Positions 44,786 to 53,866 are shown, numbered from the stretch's first letter. The stretch is 64,000 nt of DNA from Ruegeria arenilitoris (GCF_013035425.1 NZ_WQHX01000003.1:385001-449000); one strand, 5' to 3'. Notes: generated by a model not told the origin, from the sequence alone. Translations and numbers: made by a program.

Positions 44786-45472
44786 CTAAGTTACGGTCAC
44801 CGTCAGGCTGTCGAGCTCTTCAATGGTCAATACCATTACGTCGCCGCGCGTAACTGGACCAACGCCGGAAGGCGTTCCTGAAAGGATCACGTCGCCCGCC
44901 GCAAGTTCGAAGTATTCACTCAGGTAGGCAATCATTTCAGGGACCTTCCATATCATTTGGTTGAGGTCTCCTTCTTGCCGGGTTTCTCCGTTTACGGTGA
45001 GTTTCAATGCACCTTTGTCGAGGTGACCAACTTCTGATGCCCTGTGAACTGGTCCACATGGTGCGGAGCGCTCAAAGGCCTTACCAATTTCCCAGGGACG
45101 ACCCATTTTTTTCATCTGACCCTGAAGATCACGACGTGTCATGTCGAGGGAAAGCCCATAGCCAAAAACATGGTCCAACGCCCGATCAACAGAGATGTTT
45201 GTACCGCCTGATCTTAGCGCGACATACATTTCAGCCTCATGGTGTACGTCCGAGCTGTGCGGTGGATAAGGGAATTTACCCGAAGGATCGAGGTTATTCG
45301 GATTTTTTTGGAAGAAAAAAGGCGGTTCTCGGTCTGGATCATGCCCCATTTCGATAGCGTGTGCCGCGTAGTTTCTTCCAATGCAGTAAACCCGCCGAAC
45401 CGGGAAGAGTGCATCGGTGCCAGCAACTGGAAGGGCAACACTCTCGGGTGCATCGATCACAAAATTAGCCAT
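44786..45472 (-). CDS. Fumarylacetoacetate hydrolase-family protein (acylpyruvase-like)
   Basis: A 228-residue FAH-fold enzyme, the length of fumarylpyruvate hydrolase/acylpyruvase. The metal ligands Glu79, Glu81 (HHEAEMYVAL) and Asp110 are visible, as are KNPNNL and LSGTPSGVG. It would cleave or decarboxylate a 2,4-diketo acid, giving pyruvate plus a small acid that the linked ligase could activate (inference). It is the first gene of the minus operon, facing the GntR gene. Confidence 0.9.
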   Translation of the reverse strand: MANFVIDAPESVALPVAGTDALFPVRRVYCIGRNYAAHAIEMGHDPDREPPFFFQKNPNNLDPSGKFPYPPHSSDVHHEAEMYVALRSGGTNISVDRALDHVFGYGLSLDMTRRDLQGQMKKMGRPWEIGKAFERSAPCGPVHRASEVGHLDKGALKLTVNGETRQEGDLNQMIWKVPEMIAYLSEYFELAAGDVILSGTPSGVGPVTRGDVMVLTIEELDSLTVTVT

Positions 45473-45585
45473 AAATATCTCCGAATAGCAGCAGGTTTAA
45501 GTATGCATCTAACGTAGACCAATCTTGAAATCAATTCCAACCATTGCTAAAAATATCGATTTTTCATTGCTATATCGTCAAAAGT

Positions 45586-45618
45586 TTGGTTAATTCAGAC
45601 CAATTTAGGAAAATTGGT
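45586..45618. promoter_or_regulatory. Candidate GntR operator (palindromic half-sites)
   Basis: Three alternating half-sites occur: TTGGT at 45586-45590, ACCAATTT at 45599-45606 and AAATTGGT at 45611-45618. The last two form a perfect palindrome with 8 bp arms around AGGA. It overlaps the ribosome-site region of the GntR gene, in the divergent promoter interval, as expected for an autoregulatory operator. Confidence 0.55.
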
Positions 45619-45626
45619 TGCCCAAT

Positions 45627-46328
45627 ATGGAAGATGCGCCAGTCATGAAATTCGAATTGATCGAGATCAATGATACGGTCGCGGCCCTGCGCAAGTTCAT
45701 CGAAGAAGGCAATTATTCTCCAGGTGATCGTTTGCCATCTGAGAGAGATCTAATCGGTCGCTTGGGCATAAGCAGGTCGGCGCTCCGGAAGGCGCTCGGA
45801 ACGCTGGAAAACGAAGGGTCCATCTGGCGTCATGTCGGAAAAGGCACGTTTATTGCTGCCCGTGGCCTTCAGACCGGCAATAGCCAACTAAAGCATTTAA
45901 GCGAAGCAGTAACGCCTGTGCAATTGATGAGGGCGCGCCTTTCATTGGAACCCGCGCTTGCGAGAGAAGCGGCGGTCAATGCGTCCGAGAAATCGGTGAC
46001 TGGCCTCAAGGCAGCGCGCGATCGGGCTGCAGCCGCTGCAACTTGGGATGAATATGAAGCCGAGGATGATGCCTTTCACCGCGCCATTGCTGAGGCAACG
46101 GGGAATGGTCTGCTGTTGTCCTTGTTTGATCATTTGAATGGAGTCCGAAGGGCAGTTGCATGGAACACGGTTGTTCGAACTTCAGTTCGCCCGCCTGACA
46201 ACCATTCGAGTTTCGAAGAACACAATCAGATATTGACGGCCATTCAAGAACGGAACGCTTCTGCCGCTCATGCAGCCATGCGCGAGCATTTGAACTCCGT
46301 ATCAACCCGACTTTTTGGAGAGGAGTGA
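45627..46328 (+). CDS. GntR-family (FadR/FCD) transcriptional regulator
   Basis: A 233-residue regulator: winged helix at about residues 8-70 (RLPSERDLIGRLGISRSALRKAL) and an all-helical FCD effector domain to the end, with metal-site type residues in DDAFHRAI and the later EEHNQIL. It is divergent from the FAH/ligase/PanE operon and 80 bp before the ABC importer, so it likely controls both. The start could be the TTG at 45618, the ATG at 45627 or the ATG at 45645. Confidence 0.9.
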   Translation: MEDAPVMKFELIEINDTVAALRKFIEEGNYSPGDRLPSERDLIGRLGISRSALRKALGTLENEGSIWRHVGKGTFIAARGLQTGNSQLKHLSEAVTPVQLMRARLSLEPALAREAAVNASEKSVTGLKAARDRAAAAATWDEYEAEDDAFHRAIAEATGNGLLLSLFDHLNGVRRAVAWNTVVRTSVRPPDNHSSFEEHNQILTAIQERNASAAHAAMREHLNSVSTRLFGEE

Positions 46329-46408
46329 GCGAAAAACAACTGCCGGCAAAAGAGCATAACATCAAACGCCGGTTCAGAATTTACGACTAATTCTCAGGGA
46401 GGAGACAA

Positions 46409-47386
46409 ATGAAACGTTTTCTGAAAAGGTTAGCCTCAGCCGCATTGGCGTTGCCGCTAGCGGTGAGCATTTCGTCCGGCACTGCATATGCCGACAAAAT
46501 CAGGATCGCGTTGGCCGAAACTCCATCGGATGAGCTCGCTGCATTTTTTGTTGCTCTTGACCGAGCAAAAGCCAATGGCTTGGACTACGAATGGACCGCG
46601 TTCTCAGATGAGGAACTTGCGATTCAAGCGGTTCTAAGCGGTCAGATGGATATTGGTTTCGGCACGCCTTATTCTGCGATGCAACGCTCCAAGGCGCCGC
46701 TTCGCATAATCTTTCAGTTGTCCAAACTAAAGTTTTTCCCCGTCACAACCACAAAGTACTCATCGCTTGAGGACTTAAACGGCGAACCGATTTTGTTGCA
46801 CTCGCGAGGCGGTGGCACGGATTCAATTGCCAATGTGATTGAGGATCGGATGAACATCAAATTCGGTGAACGTTCCTATGTCCCGGGTTCGTCCAATCGA
46901 GTTGCAGCACTGCTTGGTGGTCGGGCAGATGCCACGATTATCGACCTGTCCAATAAAAACAAACTCATGCGCAGCGACGCCGCAGAAAACTTCAACGTGC
47001 TCGAAATGTTTGAAGTTGAAGCCAGCGACGAAGCCCTGTTTGCCAATCTGGACTGGATAAAAGAGAACGAAGAAGACGTTGCGATTTTCGTGAACGCATT
47101 GGTTAGCACATGGCGCGATATGCACGAAGATCCAACGGTTATCAGACGTGAAACCAATCCAGATGGACCAATTGGTCAGCTGCCTGAGGAAATTCTTGCG
47201 GAACTGGATGGCTTTTACACCGATGCAGTCGAAGGCGGTCTTTACGATCCTGATGGCGGGGGTCGAACCGCTGCCACGGCAGATATGGAGTGGTATTCCG
47301 CTGCTGGGCAGCTCGAGGGAACGCCAGACGAGTTGAACATCGAGGACTTTTGGTACCTTGCCCCGCTGGACGCGGCGACGAACTGA
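46409..47386 (+). CDS. ABC substrate-binding protein, NMT1/SsuA/TauA-like
   Basis: A 325-residue periplasmic binding protein with a signal peptide (cleavage near AYA-D, residue 28). The fold type is that of taurine/sulfonate/thiamine-precursor binding proteins: LSGQMDIGFG in lobe one, HSRGGGTDS and LLGGRADATI in lobe two. An optimal GGGAGGAG site precedes the ATG. The ligand is unknown but should be the substrate of the locus, probably an anionic organic acid (inference). Confidence 0.9.
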   Translation: MKRFLKRLASAALALPLAVSISSGTAYADKIRIALAETPSDELAAFFVALDRAKANGLDYEWTAFSDEELAIQAVLSGQMDIGFGTPYSAMQRSKAPLRIIFQLSKLKFFPVTTTKYSSLEDLNGEPILLHSRGGGTDSIANVIEDRMNIKFGERSYVPGSSNRVAALLGGRADATIIDLSNKNKLMRSDAAENFNVLEMFEVEASDEALFANLDWIKENEEDVAIFVNALVSTWRDMHEDPTVIRRETNPDGPIGQLPEEILAELDGFYTDAVEGGLYDPDGGGRTAATADMEWYSAAGQLEGTPDELNIEDFWYLAPLDAATN

Positions 47387-47400
47387 CATTCAGTCACATA

Positions 47401-47428
47401 GCACCACGCCCAAGTCAGGGCGTGGTGC
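47401..47428 (+). other. Intra-operon hairpin after binding-protein gene
   Basis: GCACCACGCCC (47401-47411) and GGGCGTGGTGC (47418-47428) form a perfect 11 bp stem with a 6 nt loop, without T-tract. Such hairpins after binding-protein genes protect the upstream mRNA or partly terminate, giving more binding protein than membrane parts. Confidence 0.75.
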
Positions 47429-47462
47429 ATACAAGTTTCTGACTATTGAGAGGCATCAGTAA

Positions 47463-48224
47463 ATGCCAAATCGTGCTCTGCAGTTAAAAATTCTCTCTGC
47501 ACTGATCTTGTGCGGCGCTTGGCAAATAGCAGGCCTAATCCCGGTAAGTTACGCATTTCCGACGTTCACAGAAACTATGGGCGCATTGTTCGATATGGCG
47601 CGTAGCGGTGTACTTTTTGAAGCCTACGCTGAAACCCTTCAGCCATTAGTTGTCGGCGTTGTAATTTCGGCTTTCATCGGAATAGCAGTCGGCCTCTGGG
47701 TTGGGTTGAGCAATTTCTTTGACTGGTTGTTTTCTCCAATCTTCATCGTAATGCAGGCAGCGCCACTTGCCGCATTGATACCTCTTTTGGTCCTTGCCTA
47801 TGGAATCGGGCTGACCTCAAAAGTCCTTGTCGTCTGCATTATGGCAATGCCAGTCATCGTTTTGAACACCAGCAGCGCCGTACGAAACACACCCGAGTCA
47901 TTCAAAGAGATGGGACGTTCCTTTCTTGCCCCGAAACATTCGATTTTGCTGCGTATTGTTATACCCGCTGCATCGCCAGTCATCTTCGCTGGTTTGCGTT
48001 TGGGGGTCTCAGCAGGCTTCATCGGTGCCATACTCGCTGAATTGAAAATCACGCCAACTGGCGTTGGCGATATCATCACTTATAGCCGTTCCATTGCCGA
48101 TTACCCCAGCATGTATGCGGCAATATTCTCGATCATCCTACTTGCGGTTCTGTTTTTGAATTTGTTGGAAAAAACAGAAACGGTTCTCTTCAAAGGAAAC
48201 CAACGTGGCTATGTCTCAGATTAA
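47463..48224 (+). CDS. ABC transporter permease, SsuC/TauC-like (first)
   Basis: A 253-residue permease with about six membrane helices and the EAA-type loop (FKEMGRSFLAPKHSILLRIVIPAASP). GAGAGG precedes the ATG. Its end overlaps the ATPase gene by 20 bp. It forms a heterodimer with the permease at 49019, since both are encoded with one ATPase. Confidence 0.9.
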   Translation: MPNRALQLKILSALILCGAWQIAGLIPVSYAFPTFTETMGALFDMARSGVLFEAYAETLQPLVVGVVISAFIGIAVGLWVGLSNFFDWLFSPIFIVMQAAPLAALIPLLVLAYGIGLTSKVLVVCIMAMPVIVLNTSSAVRNTPESFKEMGRSFLAPKHSILLRIVIPAASPVIFAGLRLGVSAGFIGAILAELKITPTGVGDIITYSRSIADYPSMYAAIFSIILLAVLFLNLLEKTETVLFKGNQRGYVSD

Positions 48225-49011
48225 AGAAGTAACCCCTCTTCCGGTGGCGGAATCCATCGAAAGCGCTGTTTCAGTTCGAAATATCTCAAAGAACTACGGT
48301 GCCGTAGAAGCGCTGCGAGATTTGTCTCTTGAGTTTCCAAAGGGACAATTAACATCCCTCTTGGGGCCATCAGGATGTGGCAAAACCACATTGCTGAAAA
48401 TAATCGCAGGATTATTGGAACCAACCTCAGGCGAAGTGTTTGTAAACGGCCAACCCGTTGCGTCACCTGGTCCAGACCGTGCCTTTGTGTTTCAGGACTT
48501 TGCCCTGTTGCCTTGGGCATCGGTTCTAAAAAACGTCACATTCGGGCTGGAGATGCGTGGTGTCGGGACATCCGAAAGAGAGGCTATCGCAGAAAAGTAC
48601 ATCAAGGATGTTGGACTCGCGGGCTTTGAACACAGCTATCCTCACGAACTGTCGGGGGGCATGCGTCAACGTGTGGGTTTGGCAAGGGCACTTGCCGTTG
48701 ACGCCGACGTTCTTTTGATGGACGAGCCATTTTCGGCAGTTGACGAACAGACCCGTCGTAAATTTCAAGAAGACCTCTTGGGTCTGGTGCAAAACGAAAA
48801 CAAGACATTCATTTTCGTGACCCACTCAATTGAAGAAGCAGTTTATGTGTCGGATCAGATTGCAATTCTGTTGCCCCGGCCAAGCCGCGTTTCGGAAGTG
48901 ATCAGACCATCGAACTTCCGGGACAAGGGCGTCGACAACATCCGCAGGGACCCAGAATACCTTGATATTGTAGACAATATTTGGGCATCCCTGCGCAGTT
49001 ACGTGGAATGA
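48205..49011 (+). CDS. ABC transporter ATPase, SsuB/TauB-like
   Basis: A 268-residue ATPase: Walker A LGPSGCGKTT, Q-loop VFQDFALLPW, signature LSGGMRQRVGLARA, Walker B VLLMDEPFSAVD and the H-loop in FVTHSIEEAV. The GTG at 48205 is seven bases after AAAGGAAA and fits better than the ATG two codons later. It is flanked by both permease genes, an order typical for this class. Confidence 0.93.
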   Translation: MAMSQIKEVTPLPVAESIESAVSVRNISKNYGAVEALRDLSLEFPKGQLTSLLGPSGCGKTTLLKIIAGLLEPTSGEVFVNGQPVASPGPDRAFVFQDFALLPWASVLKNVTFGLEMRGVGTSEREAIAEKYIKDVGLAGFEHSYPHELSGGMRQRVGLARALAVDADVLLMDEPFSAVDEQTRRKFQEDLLGLVQNENKTFIFVTHSIEEAVYVSDQIAILLPRPSRVSEVIRPSNFRDKGVDNIRRDPEYLDIVDNIWASLRSYVE

Positions 49012-49018
49012 GGCAAGT

Positions 49019-49771
49019 ATGATAGTTTTAGGATACCGGCTTCCAGGGATGTCATCCCTTATAATCTGGGGCTTGCTTTGGGAAATTGTCGGACAATCTG
49101 GATTAACCTTTTTTATCCCACCGCTCAGCGAAGTCGTCACGACACTGTTTTCGATGATTGGTACTACGGCATTTCAGACCGCTTTGGCTCAAACAGCCTA
49201 CGCGTTTTTGGTAGGGGTAGGTGCAGCCATTCTAATCGGCATACCAGTTGGAATACTTATGGGTAAAAGCCGATTGTTGGATGAACTCTTGCTCCCGTGG
49301 GTCAACGTTTTTCTTAGCGCTCCATTAACAGCTCTTGTGCCTGTTCTTATGGTACTTTTCGGTTTCGGAATGAAATCGATCATCATTACAACGGCACTTT
49401 TTGCAGTTTGGATCATTATCTTGAACTCTCGCGCGGGGGTAAAACAGATAAACCGCTCATTGGTAGAAATGGCGCAAAGTTTTGGAGCCTCGCCGTTTGA
49501 TGCGTTCTTCAAAATTTATTTTTGGGCCGCACTTCCTGAGATATTAGGAGGAGTTCGTATTGGAGTAATCCGAGCCGTGAAAGGTGTAATTATAGGACAA
49601 TTGCTAATTTCAATTGTCGGTTTCGGCGCCCTTTTCGAATTGTATTCGGCCAACTTCCTTATGGGACATTTCTGGGCAGTACTTATCGTGCTTTTCGCGC
49701 TGGCCTTTACTATCTCAGAATTCCTCGCCTACCTAGAACGCAAAGTTTCATACTACGCTGCCAAGAGGTAA
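49019..49771 (+). CDS. ABC transporter permease, SsuC/TauC-like (second)
   Basis: A 250-residue permease, six helices, with an EAA-type loop (LVEMAQSFGASPFDAFFKIYFWAALPE). It is distinct from the permease at 47463, so the channel is asymmetric, whereas SsuC/TauC systems normally use a homodimer. TGAGG precedes the ATG 7 bp after the ATPase stop. It is the last gene of the operon. Confidence 0.9.
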   Translation: MIVLGYRLPGMSSLIIWGLLWEIVGQSGLTFFIPPLSEVVTTLFSMIGTTAFQTALAQTAYAFLVGVGAAILIGIPVGILMGKSRLLDELLLPWVNVFLSAPLTALVPVLMVLFGFGMKSIIITTALFAVWIIILNSRAGVKQINRSLVEMAQSFGASPFDAFFKIYFWAALPEILGGVRIGVIRAVKGVIIGQLLISIVGFGALFELYSANFLMGHFWAVLIVLFALAFTISEFLAYLERKVSYYAAKR

Positions 49772-50065
49772 TGCCCTAACTTTTTTTGACCAAATCTCAA
49801 CTACACTAAAGGAACGGAAGTAGAAATGTTTGTCTTACTATCTCCGACAGCGACTCCGTGAGACCGTTTGCCAAATTTTCGACGATGACCGTTTTATGGA
49901 CAAACAGGTCTAGGTTTATGTCGAATCTGAAGCTTGAAACTCCGCTAGTAGCGCTTCGTCAATTGTCGAGGAGGTTTGCTGGCTTCCACTAGTGGTGACA
50001 AACTCGGCTGTATGATCAATGCCGACTCCATTATTCGCAATAGATTAAATCAAGGAGTAAAAACA

Positions 50066-50719
50066 ATGAATTTACGCGTATTGTCTACGGTGGCGTCAGC
50101 CGTTGGCCTCACAATTGGAGCAGCCTTTGCCCAAGGTACAAATGTTTCCCATCCGATGGGTTTCTTTGTTACGTCTACTGGCCTTGGCGACGGTGGAAAT
50201 CTTGGAGGCCTTGAAGGCGCAGACACCCATTGCCAGAGCCTCGCCGCGGCTGCCGGGGCCGGTGACCGTCAATGGCGTGCATATTTGTCAACACAGGAAG
50301 AAGGAGAACGCGGAATTTCCGCCAGAAGTCGCATCGGTCAAGGCCCTTGGTACAATGCAAATGGTGAATTGATAGCTTCTGACCTTGATCAGCTACACAT
50401 CTTGCCAAACATCTACTACCGGACTGCGGTTGACGAGAATGGAAACACAATCAAAGGTCGCGGCGATAGTCCTAACGAACACGACATTCTGACCGGTACT
50501 CAGGCAGATGGCACCGCCTACTTCCCCTGGCATGAAGGAGACAAGACATGCGCAAATTGGACATCGAATGGCGAGGGTTCGGCAACCGTAGGACATCACG
50601 ATCGCCATGGCGGGGGAAATACGTCTTGGAACGCAGCTCATGGTAGTCGCGGTTGTTCTCCTGACGCGCTTCGGGCCACCGGTGGAAATGGCTATTTCTA
50701 CTGTTTTGCGGCGGATTAA
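50066..50719 (+). CDS. Exported lectin-like protein
   Basis: A 217-residue protein with a signal peptide (about 22 residues, cleavage near AFA-Q). The mature part starts with FFVTSTGLGDGGNLGGLEGAD, has five Cys, and holds RQWRAYLST and a C-terminal GGNGYFYCFAAD. This pattern is found in small secreted proteins of the DUF1554/endostatin-lectin-like group; function is unknown. AAGGAG precedes the ATG at 50066. It is the first of a run of exported proteins reaching 53.8 kb. Confidence 0.75.
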   Translation: MNLRVLSTVASAVGLTIGAAFAQGTNVSHPMGFFVTSTGLGDGGNLGGLEGADTHCQSLAAAAGAGDRQWRAYLSTQEEGERGISARSRIGQGPWYNANGELIASDLDQLHILPNIYYRTAVDENGNTIKGRGDSPNEHDILTGTQADGTAYFPWHEGDKTCANWTSNGEGSATVGHHDRHGGGNTSWNAAHGSRGCSPDALRATGGNGYFYCFAAD

Positions 50720-50989
50720 CCTTTAGACAGATCAAATAGCTGCATCAAACACCTGATTTGTTTAAGTGCGATTTCTGTATAACCGACTCCACTGACAAAG
50801 CTTTAAAACCACTGACGAGGGTATTCTCTTTTTGTACCCGTCCGCCTGGGGTTCGTTGCAATCATTCGCTGCGGGGTGCATGAACGTCCGCTTTCGAGGC
50901 TGGGTGGCGTAGCGGTGAAAGACGCCCGTGTGGTTGAATGTGGGGGCTTGTGGTCGGAAAACGGGACTTAGGCTCACACCAATTGAAGC

Positions 50990-51481
50990 CTACTCCCAAT
51001 TGCCAGCTGACGAACGCCAAGTATTGGCTTCGGCATCCCAAACGCTGGCCGTGACGCATGGCGTCGGATTTATTCCGCCGCAATTGGATCCATGGATGTC
51101 CGCAACGACAACGCGTTGGTCTCCGAAGTCAACAACCTTCCAGCCTTGATTGAGCAGGGAGTGCACCTCTTCACTAACCCAAAAGTGCGACATGCATCCG
51201 CCGGTTCCGCAGTAAAGAGATGCAGCGCTCGAACATGCAAAACCGGACTCATTCAGAACCCAGTCGTGATGTAGATCTCCATCGAGGTCGACCCTTTCGA
51301 CCGCGCCCCAATCTAAGTCAAACTGACCGTCGTTGAACTTCGTGCAGGCTTTTACCGCCAGATCAACCTTTGCCCGCAAACCGGAGGGAAGTCGCGAGAT
51401 ATCAGCCGCGAAAGCTGGTGAAATCCAAACAAGACTCGAAACCAGAAAAATGCTGGCAAACAAGCCTTTCAGTTGACGCAT
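50990..51481 (-). CDS. Exported hypothetical protein
   Basis: A 163-residue protein. A signal peptide (MRQLKGLFASIFLVSSLVW, cleavage near AFA-A) is followed by a domain with five Cys, an acidic DLDGDLHHDW stretch and CGTGGCMSHFW. The family is not recognised by name. The ATG at 51479-51481 is chosen because it gives the signal peptide; a longer frame from 51541 would overlap the upstream gene by 32 bp. It probably forms an operon with that gene. Confidence 0.7.
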   Translation of the reverse strand: MRQLKGLFASIFLVSSLVWISPAFAADISRLPSGLRAKVDLAVKACTKFNDGQFDLDWGAVERVDLDGDLHHDWVLNESGFACSSAASLYCGTGGCMSHFWVSEEVHSLLNQGWKVVDFGDQRVVVADIHGSNCGGINPTPCVTASVWDAEANTWRSSAGNWE

Positions 51482-51509
51482 TTTTTGGGAAGCCAGTTGG
51501 AAGGCGGCA

Positions 51510-52280
51510 TCAATTGCACTTATCATATCTGTAGTCCCCATATTCCAGCCAATTTGCCGGGCCTTCGCTAAATATCAGAAACTCGGACCTGTCCTCTCCA
51601 AGCAGCGCCACGACAAATCCGGCCGGCGGCTTAGAGTTTCCGAAGTAACTGTAGGCGGTCATGGCTCTTATTGAATCGCCGTTGACCGTCACTCGCGCGT
51701 CCCACTCCCCATCCGGATTGTCCAGAATTACATATTCGATCTGGCGTTTTATCGCTCCACCACCACAATAGACGATGCCTTCGGGTACCTCGTAGGAAGC
51801 TCTGTCGCTGGCATCCGTATCACACGCAGAACGAAGCGACCGAATTGCCGCGCTAGAACCTTGTAAATCAATGATTCCATAGCTGACGTCTTGGTCAATC
51901 ATCGACAGATTGACCGACGCATTGGCCGCGAGCTGGTCCAGTACGAAATCATAGTCCTGCTGACTATTGAAATTGATCTCGACAGGATAATTGTCCACGA
52001 TCTGTAACGCAGCGTTATCAGCGCCAACCTGAAATGCACCAACTTCGGTTGCGCCGTTCTTCAAAAAACGAATGGAAAGCCCTTGTTTGTCCACAATGTC
52101 CTGGCTGTCCTCATATCCAGCCGGAGCAAACCGGATACGGTCACACTGAAGTTCCAGTGTCATGTTTCCGGTCTGAATAAATGCATTGGGGTTGGACCCG
52201 GAACTGAACGACCACTCCGCCGAGGCGGAAGATGCCACAGCCAGCAATAACGTTGTTGTGGCAATTGACTTGCTATTCAT
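51510..52280 (-). CDS. Exported hypothetical protein
   Basis: A 256-residue protein with a signal peptide (about 21 residues, ASA-E) and a beta-rich mature part with four Cys (LQCDRIRF, LRSACDT, VYCGGG, YDKCN). It resembles periplasmic proteins annotated only as hypothetical in roseobacters. AGGAGA precedes the ATG. The next gene starts 28 bp downstream, so the two are likely co-transcribed. Confidence 0.7.
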   Translation of the reverse strand: MNSKSIATTTLLLAVASSASAEWSFSSGSNPNAFIQTGNMTLELQCDRIRFAPAGYEDSQDIVDKQGLSIRFLKNGATEVGAFQVGADNAALQIVDNYPVEINFNSQQDYDFVLDQLAANASVNLSMIDQDVSYGIIDLQGSSAAIRSLRSACDTDASDRASYEVPEGIVYCGGGAIKRQIEYVILDNPDGEWDARVTVNGDSIRAMTAYSYFGNSKPPAGFVVALLGEDRSEFLIFSEGPANWLEYGDYRYDKCN

Positions 52281-52434
52281 GTGTTCTCCTCAGCTTTAAA
52301 AGTTGCGCGTTTTTAGTCCGCTTTTTTCTCGGTCCGGTCATTCATTGCAGATTGCACAAAGGCCCGCATTGGGTCCAAGACTTCCCGCCGTAGTATGCGA
52401 ACGCGACAAGAAACTTCGCTGGTTGCTTATAACC

Positions 52435-52947
52435 TTACAAACTGCAGAGCGTTGGAGTACCTGCGCTCCTTATTTCCCGGCCATAAAACATGTGACGAAC
52501 CCCAGCCCAAAAGGCCGCTGCTTCACACATGGGGCATGGCCTGGAAGATGAGTACATGACCGCTTGGCTCAAATCCCGGTCGTTGAGACGGCGCGCCGCG
52601 TCCCTGATCGCCGCCATTTCAGCATGGCCGGTGGGGTCTTGATCCAAGACGACCCTGCTCGATGATTGGCCAATAATAACGTTGTCACGCACCACAACTG
52701 CACCGTACTTCTGATCTCCGTGGTCAATTGCATACTGACGCATCTCGAAAGCGCGCTCCATGAATTTGGCATGGTTGGGATCACTAGGTTGTGGTATCGA
52801 GTCGTCCTCACTCGCAGAAGTTTGACCCACGAAGGAGCCACACAGTCCGACTGTCACTGCGCCAAAGCCTGACGCAGCAAGAAAACCACGCCTCGCGAAA
52901 ACGAATGTACTATGGCTGTCCTGCGCAATTTCACCAATCGTGTCCAT
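52435..52947 (-). CDS. Tat-exported nucleoside/guanine deaminase-like protein
   Basis: A 170-residue protein. The N-terminus carries a twin-arginine signal (ARRGFLAASGFG, Arg19-Arg20, then a hydrophobic stretch), and the body is a cytidine-deaminase-fold enzyme with zinc motifs HAE (108-110) and PCPMC (137-141). Cytosolic relatives deaminate guanine or adenosine; an exported one would act in the periplasm. The catalytic part is about 30-40 residues shorter at the C-terminus than usual guanine deaminases, so activity is uncertain. Confidence 0.85.
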   Translation of the reverse strand: MDTIGEIAQDSHSTFVFARRGFLAASGFGAVTVGLCGSFVGQTSASEDDSIPQPSDPNHAKFMERAFEMRQYAIDHGDQKYGAVVVRDNVIIGQSSSRVVLDQDPTGHAEMAAIRDAARRLNDRDLSQAVMYSSSRPCPMCEAAAFWAGVRHMFYGREIRSAGTPTLCSL

Positions 52948-53084
52948 CTTGCCAATATCCGTGGGATGTATTCATCTTTGTCACCACCCTACCACGAGAA
53001 GACATTGAAATCATGCCTGTTCTATCCAAGCTGCCATTGGCGCGTTTCAGGTGAAACTCGCTACTTCAGCCTGCTTGATTGATT

Positions 53085-53762
53085 TCAGTCCTTTTTTCTT
53101 AGCCGATCTGCCATCTCAGAAAATCCGCGCAGTTCGGCATGTTCGAGTGGCGTAGTTCCGTTTCGATCAGCAATCGATCGGTCAGCACCCGCTGCCAACA
53201 ACGCATCCAGAACTGCAAGATGATCCGAGCCGCCGTCACCAAGCACAACGGCTTCCATAACTGCCGTCCAGTGCAGATTGTTCACATGGTCCAAAGGCGC
53301 GCCAGCGGCGATTAGCCGTCGGACAATCTCTACATGACCGAGATGTGCGGCCGCTATGAGAGCCGTTCCGTCATAGGGGCTGGTTGTTAGGCCGGGATCG
53401 TTGCCTGACTCGATTGCGAGCGTCATCAATTCTGGATCGTTTGCAACGGCAGCAATAGTGACCACGTCGTAGGCCTGACCCTCAAGCGCATTCATGTCGG
53501 CACCGGCCTCAGCAAGTGCACGTAACGCTTCGTCCTCTGAAGCAAAGGCTGCCACATGAGCTGGCGTGCGTCCTCGCGAGTCCCGCGCGTTGACGTTTGC
53601 TCCCGCCGCTACGAGCTGCCGGATCACTTCTTCATTGCCGGTGTGAGCGGCTGAGAAGAGACCTTCGTAATTCGCGACCTCATCAACCGAAGGCGGCGTC
53701 TGCGCAGCGCTCGTGTTAGCGACGAGTCCTGTCACGAACGTAACTAGCAAAAGAAGAAACAT
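53085..53762 (-). CDS. Exported ankyrin-repeat protein
   Basis: A 225-residue protein with a signal peptide (cleavage near SAA-Q, residue 20) and about five ankyrin repeats from residue 35 to the end (for example GRTPAHVAAFASEDEALRAL and GTALIAAAHLGHVEIVRRLI). Ankyrin repeats bind proteins; periplasmic versions often work with catalases or act as inhibitors. The ATG at 53760-53762 follows AAGGA. No partner is evident. Confidence 0.88.
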   Translation of the reverse strand: MFLLLLVTFVTGLVANTSAAQTPPSVDEVANYEGLFSAAHTGNEEVIRQLVAAGANVNARDSRGRTPAHVAAFASEDEALRALAEAGADMNALEGQAYDVVTIAAVANDPELMTLAIESGNDPGLTTSPYDGTALIAAAHLGHVEIVRRLIAAGAPLDHVNNLHWTAVMEAVVLGDGGSDHLAVLDALLAAGADRSIADRNGTTPLEHAELRGFSEMADRLRKKD

Positions 53763-53866
53763 GGCCAATCCTTGTACTTTCGCTCGTCAGCGATCGCTGC
53801 GCCGCAGAACAGCGCTGCACCTATGATGAAGGTATGTCTCAGCGCATCAAACATCCACAATAACGG

